Shown one piece after another: positions 1 to 6,397 of a DNA stretch of 8,369 nucleotides. Within the stretch, counting starts at the first letter, position 1. The number at the start of each line of letters is the position of its first letter. Position numbers and translations under genes: made by a program. Source of the DNA: Robiginitomaculum sp. (lineage in GTDB: Bacteria > Pseudomonadota > Alphaproteobacteria > Caulobacterales > Maricaulaceae); NCBI GenBank assembly GCA_016765255.1, contig JAESQI010000374.1, positions 1 to 8,369 of the forward strand, given 5' to 3'. The notes beneath the pieces are model-generated. The model had not been told where the DNA came from. It worked only from the letters and a program-made list of their open reading frames with translations, and did not search any database.

Positions 1-484
1 AACCGCTTAAAACCTGACCATTGCAAGCCATTGATAAAATAAATCATAGCGCCAGGGGTGGCATAAAACATCACGATATCAGGCGGGTCTAATCGCCCTG
101 CTGAGAGGGGCGATACAGCTAGGGCTTCGTATATCCCGTCCTCGACACAGTGCATAGCCTCTTGATGTGCTGCTGCTCCTTCATCATCTTCAAACCAGAC
201 GCCCTTCATGTGCTGACCTGAGAGCCAGGTTTTATCTTTGGCGTTTCCCAATCCAACGACTGCACGGCATTGAGCGCCAACAAGGTCATTTGATGTAATA
301 CCGATAGTGCGACCAAGACGGGATCTTGGCCAACGACTTGATCCAAAGTGTGAACGTCAGTTGGGCGCCTTATTTTGTGAATAGCTTCCATGTCAGCTAT
401 ATTCTTAAACTTCTTCATTCCGATGGGAATGCTTCGTAGCTTTAAGAGTTCAGAAAGGTCTGATGCAATGTTATTCAATGCCAT
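1..484 (-). pseudogene. DUF169-domain protein, frameshifted and 3'-partial
   Basis: The gene starts at ATG 484 and reads LKLRSIPIGMKKF, then HTLDQVVGQ, in one frame down to about 326. After that the family sequence continues in another frame (323 to 1) as SRLGRTIGITSNDLVGAQ, AVVGLG, LSGQHMKGVWFED, SPLSAGRLDPPDIVMFYATP and INGLQWSGFKR, open to the window edge. These are recognisable DUF169 (PF02596) blocks, so the 92-residue frame ending at 206 is not the natural protein. Loss of one base (or gain of two) at about 324-326 explains the break. Roughly 160 residues are visible and the C-terminal part lies outside the window. A Shine-Dalgarno-like AAGG precedes the ATG. The gene sits 36 bp behind the AraC-type regulator on the same strand, so the two are probably co-transcribed. 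DUF169 has no generally assigned biochemical role, and none is claimed here. Whether the break is a real mutation or a sequencing error cannot be told from the window. Confidence 0.85.
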
Positions 485-520
485 ATCAACGCCTTATTAG
501 TTAAATTGTTGAAAGTAAAG

Positions 521-1612
521 TTAGGGAAAAACCTGGCCATTCGGCTCAGCGTTCATCATTGTAGATTTTGGTGTGCAGCCATAGGCTTCTTTGTAGTATT
601 TAGAAAAATGCCCAAAGCTCAATATCCCAAAGTCAGATAAAACATTGGTAACATTTTCGGTTGGATCTGCTTTTTGCAAGGCAAGCCTTATAGCTTCCAG
701 TTTTGCCGAGCGAATGAACTGCACGGGGCTCATGCCAACATGTTCTTTAAAAGAATACTGTAATGCGCGCGGCGAGATGCATGCAGCTTCGGCAACGTCA
801 ATTACACTTATACTTTCTGTCAAGTGAGCAAGGATATAGTCCTTTGCCAATTCAATTCGTTTAGGGGTCGTTTTGCTTTCAATCGTGTTTAATGCATCTG
901 AGTAATTATGCTGAAATATTCCCAACATAAGGCACATTGTTGATTCAAGTTGAGTTTTATACATGTGGTGGCTGTTTGCCATTACAGATTGATTGGAGAA
1001 TAGATGACTTAAATTCTCAACATGGTTAAGCCAAATTTTCATTACGTTGCTATTTGGAAGGTTTGTATCAAAAACGAGGTCTTCTCGCAATGATTGTTGC
1101 AACGCTGTTTCTAAGTAGCTTTTTAAACTCTTGTGACGGATGGCAATCACAAGGCGGTGGGTATTTGCCTCTAAATGATAACGGTATTTATTATGTGGCG
1201 ATAAAATTACGGATTGGGCTTCATTGACGTTTACAATATCATCATTGTTGAAGACGAAATTCGTCCCCTTCAGTGTAGTTTGCGCATAATAAAACTCATT
1301 GTTTTCTTTAGGTGCAACTTTGACCCCTGATCCATACCCAATATTAAGCATGACCATTTCTTTTTTTCGAAAGCCCCTATAATTTATATCCAAACGATCT
1401 TTGTTATCACGTACAGATATATCATGTGGGCAGAGTACTTTTGCTATGAAGTGGTTAGCCTCTTCTAGTGACGGAACACGAAAGAGGGGGGTATGAATTG
1501 ATGCGCCAAATTCAGGCAGGTCGTTTGCAACGGATTTGTCTGTGTAGGGCGATAAAATATTCATGTGTGCATCCCGATACAATTTCCTATAAACAAGCTT
1601 TATCAAATTCAC
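521..1612 (-). CDS. AraC-family transcriptional regulator
   Basis: This is a cytoplasmic DNA-binding regulator. Counted from GTG 1612 it has 363 residues. Residues ~40-230 resemble the AraC_binding_2 type ligand-sensing domain. Residues ~250-350 form the double helix-turn-helix: SVIDVAEAACISPRALQYSF is the first HTH, and VLSDFGILSFGHFSKYYKEAYGCTP carries the conserved second HTH with the usual FGHFSKYYKEAYG-like core. The start is uncertain. GTG 1612 has no clear ribosome site, whereas ATG 1564 (residue 17, giving 347 aa) has GGGA eight bases upstream and would leave the repeats at 1609-1638 outside the gene. I prefer 1564. The gene is divergent from the TonB receptor and upstream of DUF169, which suggests it controls this locus. 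Regulators of this build usually activate catabolic genes in response to an aromatic or other small effector, but the ligand here is unknown. Confidence 0.93.
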   Translation of the reverse strand: MNLIKLVYRKLYRDAHMNILSPYTDKSVANDLPEFGASIHTPLFRVPSLEEANHFIAKVLCPHDISVRDNKDRLDINYRGFRKKEMVMLNIGYGSGVKVAPKENNEFYYAQTTLKGTNFVFNNDDIVNVNEAQSVILSPHNKYRYHLEANTHRLVIAIRHKSLKSYLETALQQSLREDLVFDTNLPNSNVMKIWLNHVENLSHLFSNQSVMANSHHMYKTQLESTMCLMLGIFQHNYSDALNTIESKTTPKRIELAKDYILAHLTESISVIDVAEAACISPRALQYSFKEHVGMSPVQFIRSAKLEAIRLALQKADPTENVTNVLSDFGILSFGHFSKYYKEAYGCTPKSTMMNAEPNGQVFP

Positions 1613-1638
1613 AGATAAGCTTTGTGTAACTCACAGAT
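1609..1638. repeat. 22-bp-spaced direct repeat TCACAGAT, candidate AraC-type operator
   Basis: TCACAGAT occurs at 1609-1616 and again at 1631-1638, an offset of 22 bp, close to two helical turns. Flanking bases also partly agree (AA two bases before, A two bases after). AraC-family proteins commonly bind two direct half-sites about 21 bp apart on one DNA face, so this is a reasonable operator candidate for the adjacent regulator. The copies lie between its likely start codon (1564) and its candidate -10. Confidence 0.4.
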
Positions 1639-1666
1639 TATATTTTTTGTACCGTACTTTAGTCTA
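1637..1666 (-). promoter_or_regulatory. Candidate promoter of the AraC-type regulator
   Basis: Read on the minus strand, a perfect TATAAT lies at 1642-1637. A 4/6 match to TTGACA (TAGACT, 1666-1661) is 18 bp upstream. Transcription would begin near 1630, leaving a leader of about 65 nt before ATG 1564. The -10 overlaps one copy of the TCACAGAT repeat, which would fit autoregulation. This is a pattern match only. Confidence 0.35.
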
Positions 1667-1680
1667 ATCGGTCAAATTAC

Positions 1681-1701
1681 TCAAACTATAGCTATCAAAA
1701 C
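1681..1701. repeat. Copy A of a ~20-bp element repeated across the intergenic region
   Basis: This copy contains the ordered blocks TCAAA, CTAT, A, GCT, AT and CAAAAC. The same blocks recur in the same order at 1878-1897, including a shared 10-mer TATCAAAACT (1693-1702 and 1876-1885). It lies just upstream of the candidate regulator promoter. A role as an operator is inferred. Confidence 0.35.
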
Positions 1702-1877
1702 TCACTAATAATATCAAGTACGGGAAATGGCATTGGCTATTCACTGTAACAAATTTATCACGAATTTCGCTACCTGAATATTTTTTTACGCAATCCGAAT
1801 ATAAGTTTTCGTTAAACAACAGAATCGTTACGTAAACTGAATTGACGTATGCGGTTTCAGAGGGTCTTTTACATTTA

Positions 1878-1897
1878 TCAAAACTATTGCTCAAAAC
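1878..1897. repeat. Copy B of the ~20-bp element, next to the TonB receptor start
   Basis: This copy has the blocks TCAAAA, CTAT, T, GCT and CAAAAC, matching copy A at 1681-1701 apart from one substitution and two small gaps. The starts of the two copies are 197 bp apart. Copy B ends 27 bp before the receptor ATG, a position suited to blocking or touching RNA polymerase. A two-site looping arrangement is possible but unproven. Confidence 0.35.
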
Positions 1898-1913
1898 AAT
1901 TTGGGCGGGGAAC

Positions 1914-1919
1914 AGGAGA
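1914..1919 (+). promoter_or_regulatory. Ribosome binding site of the TonB receptor
   Basis: AGGAGA lies five bases before ATG 1925. It fixes the start there rather than at the upstream in-frame TTG 1901, because residue 1 from 1925 begins a clean signal peptide. Confidence 0.8.
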
Positions 1920-1924
1920 ATATT

Positions 1925-4531
1925 ATGAAAAACTGGCTAATTTCTGGGTGCGCATCTATCGCACTCTTATCAACATTTGGCGTAAACGAAGCTTTTGCTC
2001 AAACAAACACCATAGATGATGAGATCATCGTCACAGGCTCACGGATTAAGAAAAAATCGCAAAAAGATACGACATCACCTACCGTGACCCTTGGACAAGA
2101 AACTTTTGGTAATGTAGGTGCCAAAGATATTAGGGACGTTATCGAAACACTGACGATCAATACTGGCGCGCAAAACAACGCTGATGTGTTTACTCAAAAC
2201 ATTACGGTAGGTACTTCCAACATAAATTTACGCGGCCTTGGCATTGCTTCAACATTGGTATTGTTGAATGGTCGCCGCCAAGTTGGCTCTGCTATACAAG
2301 CCTCAGACGGTGTTAGTTTTGTAGATACATCCTCTTTGGTTCCTAGCATTGCCATCGAACGTCTGGAAATATTGAAGGATGGCGCATCAGCAATTTATGG
2401 TTCCGAAGCCGTTGCAGGTGTTGCTAACTTTATTACGCGTGATAATTTCGTCGGGCTCGAAGTACAGGCTGATTATCAAATACGTGCAACTAATGGGTCT
2501 CAGGAAGACGCACAATTTGCCGTGATTGCAGGCGTTGAAGGTGATGCGGGGCATCTTGTACTTGCTGCTAGTTATTTTGACCGGACCATACTTGAAGGTA
2601 CGGAGCTTGATTTCTTGGTCCCGCTGGACAACTCATCAGGCGCTGGTAACCCTGGGCGGTTTATTGTGCCCGCTGGAGGTGCTGTTCTACCGGGGGGAGG
2701 GCTAGTTGTTGACCCTGATTGCGAAGTAAATGGCGGCCTTGTCGTGCCAGGTAATTGCCGTTTGGATTTTGGTGGCAACCAAGCATTTGTTCCAGCTGAA
2801 ACTCGTATTCAGGTATTTGCGAAACACACCTATGATTTTAATGATAATTTGCAGAGCTTTCTCGAAGTCGCGTTTTCACAAAACCGCGCAGAACGAACAA
2901 CGTCTCCAAGTTTCCCTACCCTGTTTACTTTCCCAACAGTGTCCGCGAGCAATCCGGGCAATCCCTTTGGTGTGGATGTTAGGTTCATTGGGCGTCCATT
3001 AGGAAGCGCGTCACCATCCGAAAGAAATTTCTATACAAATGATACATTTCGCGCCGTCGGCGGATTTGATGCATCATTTGGCGATGTAGATTTCAATGTT
3101 TCATTAACGCATGCTATTAACGATTTCCAAGTACGGCAGAATGATACGATTGTTCGCAATTATGAACTTGCTCTTATTGGTTTAGGTGGTGACAATTGCG
3201 ACGTTACAGCTAACACTCCTGGCGCAAATGGATGCATTTTCTTTAACCCATTTGGATCTTCACACATTGGCGGTTCCCCACCAAACTCGCAAGAAGCCAT
3301 CGATTATATCATTGGTCAGCAAGTTATTGATGCGCGGTCTAAAACAACAATATTTGATGCTTATGCTTCTAAGCCGCTCTTTGCAATGAATGGTGGCGAT
3401 GCCGCTATTGCTATCGGCGTGCAGCTAAGAGATGAAAGCCTTGTGCAAGATTTTGATGATATTTCAAATGCAAACGGCTTTTCATTCTTGTTTGGTAACC
3501 CGGATTTTGCCAACTCTCGCTCAGCGTCTGCAATTTTTGCTGAACTTGTGCTTCCCGTTTCAGAGCAATTTGAAATACAAGTGGCTGGTCGTTACGAAAA
3601 AGTTGGTGATTTGGATACGTTTGATCCAAAAATTGCTGCACGTTACAGCTTCAATGATAATATAACGGTTCGTGGGTCTTGGAGTACATCTTTCCGTGCA
3701 CCATCTCTCTTCCAGCAAGGCGGCACACAAACAAGCTTCTTCCAGCTGAATGACAATGGAAACAATACCTTTATTTCCGTTCGCTCCAGAGGAACTTTGG
3801 CCTTGGTGCCTGAAACATCTACGGCCTTTAACTTTGGCGGTAGTTTTGCGGCAGATAATGGCTTTGAATTGAACGCGGATTTCTGGAACTTTGATTTTGA
3901 AGATGTTCTCACGCAAGAAAGCGCTCAAGGTATTTTCAACTCGGATCTTAATGACCCTCGTCTTACCAGATCGGGGGATCCGCTTACGGGAACGGTTGCT
4001 TTGATTTTAGCAGACTTCGTTAATGCGGCGTCTGTGAAAACGAACGGCTTTGATATTTCAGCAAAAATGCCATTTGATACAGCAATGGGCAGAATTACCC
4101 CGTCGGTAGATGCTACTTACGTTCTTAATTACGATATTATTGACCCACAATTGGGCGCTATTGAGGGCGCGGGTAACCGTAACTTCAACAATTTTGCAAC
4201 ATCAATCCCAACTTTAAGGGCCACAGGCTCCGTGGCATGGGCGAGTGAGAATGATCGTCATTCAGTTAATCTTTTCGCGCGCTATCATAACGCCTATAAA
4301 AATGATAATAAAAACGATGACCAGATCGATTCAAATATTACTTTTGATGCACAGTATAATCTTTCTCTAGGTGAACTTCTAGGTGGAGATAGCAACACAA
4401 TCCTTACTGTTGGTGCACTCAATATATTTGATAAAGACCCATCGTTTTTGGAAGGCAATGGTAATTACGACTCTAAGGTTGGTGATCCACGCGGACGCCG
4501 TATATACGCTCGTGTAAAGGTCGGTTTCTAA
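1925..4531 (+). CDS. TonB-dependent outer-membrane receptor
   Basis: This 868-residue outer-membrane protein takes up a substrate using energy from TonB-ExbB-ExbD. It has a Sec signal peptide with probable cleavage after AFA (residue 25), then a TonB box in DEIIVTGSRI (33-41). The plug domain spans about 50-172, with NLRGLG (101-106), LLNGRR (113-118) and ERLEILKDGASAIYGSEA (145-162). The rest is a beta-barrel with alternating-strand sequence such as ARYSFNDNITVRGSWSTSFRAPS, ending YARVKVGF with the terminal Phe typical of outer-membrane insertion. The mature protein has only four cysteines, in two CX11C pairs (266/278 and 425/437), probably disulfide-closed extracellular loops. The long type without a siderophore hallmark, next to acyl-CoA ligases, suggests uptake of a carbon source. 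Its own regulated promoter and a downstream hairpin suggest a separate transcript. The substrate is not identifiable. Confidence 0.95.
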   Translation: MKNWLISGCASIALLSTFGVNEAFAQTNTIDDEIIVTGSRIKKKSQKDTTSPTVTLGQETFGNVGAKDIRDVIETLTINTGAQNNADVFTQNITVGTSNINLRGLGIASTLVLLNGRRQVGSAIQASDGVSFVDTSSLVPSIAIERLEILKDGASAIYGSEAVAGVANFITRDNFVGLEVQADYQIRATNGSQEDAQFAVIAGVEGDAGHLVLAASYFDRTILEGTELDFLVPLDNSSGAGNPGRFIVPAGGAVLPGGGLVVDPDCEVNGGLVVPGNCRLDFGGNQAFVPAETRIQVFAKHTYDFNDNLQSFLEVAFSQNRAERTTSPSFPTLFTFPTVSASNPGNPFGVDVRFIGRPLGSASPSERNFYTNDTFRAVGGFDASFGDVDFNVSLTHAINDFQVRQNDTIVRNYELALIGLGGDNCDVTANTPGANGCIFFNPFGSSHIGGSPPNSQEAIDYIIGQQVIDARSKTTIFDAYASKPLFAMNGGDAAIAIGVQLRDESLVQDFDDISNANGFSFLFGNPDFANSRSASAIFAELVLPVSEQFEIQVAGRYEKVGDLDTFDPKIAARYSFNDNITVRGSWSTSFRAPSLFQQGGTQTSFFQLNDNGNNTFISVRSRGTLALVPETSTAFNFGGSFAADNGFELNADFWNFDFEDVLTQESAQGIFNSDLNDPRLTRSGDPLTGTVALILADFVNAASVKTNGFDISAKMPFDTAMGRITPSVDATYVLNYDIIDPQLGAIEGAGNRNFNNFATSIPTLRATGSVAWASENDRHSVNLFARYHNAYKNDNKNDDQIDSNITFDAQYNLSLGELLGGDSNTILTVGALNIFDKDPSFLEGNGNYDSKVGDPRGRRIYARVKVGF

Positions 4532-4548
4532 AAACTACATATTTATAG

Positions 4549-4577
4549 ATTGCAGGCTCACGCGTTGAGCCTGCAAT
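4549..4577 (+). terminator. Perfect 12-bp hairpin after the receptor gene
   Basis: ATTGCAGGCTCA (4549-4560) pairs perfectly with TGAGCCTGCAAT (4566-4577) around the loop CGCGT. It begins 17 bases after the receptor stop. The following bases (ACCTTATCT) lack a real T run, so it is either a weak intrinsic terminator or an mRNA 3' stabilising hairpin that partly separates receptor expression from the ligase genes. Confidence 0.6.
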
Positions 4578-4705
4578 ACCTTATCTCGGGTGCGAGAAAA
4601 CCTATGTATCTTCGTTGTAAGGCTCTTGTTTGTTGAGCGTCCGTACTTTGTGGTAGAGGGGCGGGCGTAGCACTGGTTTAAAACTTATAATTTGTGAGAT
4701 GAAAT

Positions 4706-6397
4706 GTGAATGATTTAGCATTAAGTTATGTCTCGGGAGCTTCTCAAAAGCCCCTTCTTTACCAAACTATTGGTAGTATGTTATCAGATGCCGCGAAACT
4801 AACCCCAAACAATGAAGCTGTGGTTTCGCTCCATCAAAATATCAGACTCAGTTATGCAGAACTTGATCGTCGGGTCCGAAATGTTGCGGCAGGATTAGTC
4901 GAACTCGGGATAGAACCAGGCGAGCGTGTCGGTATTTGGGCGCCCAATTGCGTAGAGTGGATGATCGCACAATATGCTACGGCGCGAGCTGGTATTATTC
5001 TCGTCAATATCAACCCCGCTTACCGCATCGCCGAAGTAGAATATGCACTCAACAAGGTTGGATGTTCGGCTATTATTCTCGCACGCTCATTCAAGTCATC
5101 TGATTATTTTGGGATGATAAAGAAATTGTCTCCCAATTTGTTTTCTGCTGGTTCTAAGGAAACTAAAATACCTACTTTACGTCACGGCATTCTAATAGAC
5201 GATGGCGGAGACAAAAAACATGGGCTGTTAAAATTTTTAGATGTTGAAACAATGGGATCCCCTGAATCCCATAAGTTAGTCAAAGAAATCGAGTTGTCTT
5301 TGCAACCTGAAGACCCGATAAACATACAATTTACCAGCGGAACAACGGGCTCTCCTAAGGGCGCGACTTTAACCCATCACAATATTCTCAATAATGGGTA
5401 CTTTGTCGGCGAAGGGATTAAGCTAACCGATAAGGACCGCATTTGTGTACCTGTACCTTTATATCACTGCTTTGGCATGGTTATGGGCAATCTTGCTGCA
5501 CTTACCCATGGCGCAACTATAATTTACCCAGCGGCAGGTTTTGAACCGGAAGCCACCTTAAAGGCCGTTGAGGACGAAAAATGTACCGCGCTTTACGGTG
5601 TTCCGACGATGTTCATCGCAATGTTGGCTTCAGATGCCATTGAGAAGACCAATTTTTCAAGTTTGAGGACTGGCATTATGGCCGGTTCTCCTTGCCCTGT
5701 AGATGTGATGAAACGTGTGCTGACGGATATGCAAATGCCAGAGGTTACGAATTGTTATGGTATGACCGAAACCAGTCCAGTAAGTTTTCAATCCAGCACG
5801 GATACATCACTGGAAAAACGGGTCTCAACTGTTGGCAAAGTTCACCCCCACCTAGAAGTGAAAGTCATCAACGAGGACGGGAAAGTAGTGCTTCGCGGTG
5901 TTCAAGGTGAGCTGTGTACGCGCGGCTATTCTGTGATGTCAGGATATTGGGGCGATGCTGATGCAACGGCTAGTGCTGTAGACGCGAATGGATGGATGCA
6001 CACTGGTGATTTAGTGATCATAGACAGCGATGATTATGCAAATATCACGGGCCGGTCTAGTGATGTGATAATTCGCGGCGGCGAAAATATCTATCCAAAG
6101 GAAATAGAAGATCACTTCAGGCGACACAGCTCTGTACAGGACGTTCAAGTCTTTGGGCTACCAGATGAAAAATTTGGGGAGGTGGTCTGCGCCTACATTA
6201 TTTTGAATCCGGATGAAGACATCACCGAGGAAGGTATTACGGCTTGGTTGCGGGAGCAAATTTCGCACTACAAAATCCCTAAACATGTTCGCATCGTTCA
6301 GGATTACCCACAAACGGTAACAGGGAAAGCCCAGAAATTCTTGATGAGAAAGGCCATGATTGATGAACTGCAACTTAGGGAGATCGAAACGGCATGA
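4706..6397 (+). CDS. AMP-forming acyl-CoA ligase, ACSF2/FadD-like
   Basis: The enzyme activates a carboxylic acid with ATP and CoA, through an acyl-adenylate, to an acyl-CoA in the cytoplasm. At 563 residues it has full family length. Visible core motifs are the phosphate-binding loop TSGTTGSPKG (210-219), YGMTET (351-356), the ATP-ribose Asp in HTGD (432-435), the hinge region GRSSDVIIRGGENIYP (449-464) and the adenylation Lys541 in TVTGKAQKF. The N-terminus LSYVSGASQKPLLYQTIG and the block FEPEATLKAVEDEKCTALYG look like the ACSF2 branch, which favours medium-chain or related acids. The start is GTG 4706 with only a weak GAG upstream, yet family similarity begins within ten residues. Three out-of-frame ATGs crowd this start. 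It is the first gene of a ligase run, overlapping the next gene by ATGA. Substrate is unknown; annotation as fatty-acid ligase would be over-specific. Confidence 0.93.
   Translation: MNDLALSYVSGASQKPLLYQTIGSMLSDAAKLTPNNEAVVSLHQNIRLSYAELDRRVRNVAAGLVELGIEPGERVGIWAPNCVEWMIAQYATARAGIILVNINPAYRIAEVEYALNKVGCSAIILARSFKSSDYFGMIKKLSPNLFSAGSKETKIPTLRHGILIDDGGDKKHGLLKFLDVETMGSPESHKLVKEIELSLQPEDPINIQFTSGTTGSPKGATLTHHNILNNGYFVGEGIKLTDKDRICVPVPLYHCFGMVMGNLAALTHGATIIYPAAGFEPEATLKAVEDEKCTALYGVPTMFIAMLASDAIEKTNFSSLRTGIMAGSPCPVDVMKRVLTDMQMPEVTNCYGMTETSPVSFQSSTDTSLEKRVSTVGKVHPHLEVKVINEDGKVVLRGVQGELCTRGYSVMSGYWGDADATASAVDANGWMHTGDLVIIDSDDYANITGRSSDVIIRGGENIYPKEIEDHFRRHSSVQDVQVFGLPDEKFGEVVCAYIILNPDEDITEEGITAWLREQISHYKIPKHVRIVQDYPQTVTGKAQKFLMRKAMIDELQLREIETA

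Larger units (their letters stand above)
1565..1924. promoter_or_regulatory. Divergent intergenic control region (araC-type gene / TonB receptor)
   Basis: This AT-rich stretch of about 310-360 bp (depending on the regulator start) separates two divergently read genes and must hold both promoters. I see no convincing gene in it. It contains a 22-bp-spaced direct repeat near the regulator start, a ~20-bp element present near both ends (1681-1701 and 1878-1897), an 8-bp palindrome TTACGTAA at 1828-1835, and candidate promoter hexamers on both strands. On the plus strand TTGACG (1842-1847) is a fair -35, but the -10 at 17-bp spacing (TCTTTT, 1865-1870) is poor, as expected for a promoter that needs an activator. 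Confidence 0.6.

Noticed and set aside
1664..1894. 76-residue minus-strand open frame in the divergent intergenic region
   Set aside because: No family resemblance, low-complexity AT-rich composition, no ribosome site, and it would cover both promoters.
1901..1924. TTG 1901 as the start of the TonB receptor
   Set aside because: It adds eight residues (with Glu, Gln) in front of a clean signal peptide and places the AGGAGA ribosome site inside the gene.
1940..1960. Possible lipobox (ISGC) in the receptor signal peptide
   Set aside because: The Cys is at residue 9, too close to the N-terminus for a lipoprotein signal, and a normal AFA-Q cleavage site follows at residue 25.
3560..3928. Overlapping minus-strand frames inside the receptor gene
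   Set aside because: They overlap a clearly coding receptor, show no family similarity and lack ribosome sites.
4549..4577. Inverted repeat as an insertion-sequence end or attachment site
   Set aside because: The arms are separated by only five bases and no transposase or integrase lies nearby. A transcript hairpin is simpler.
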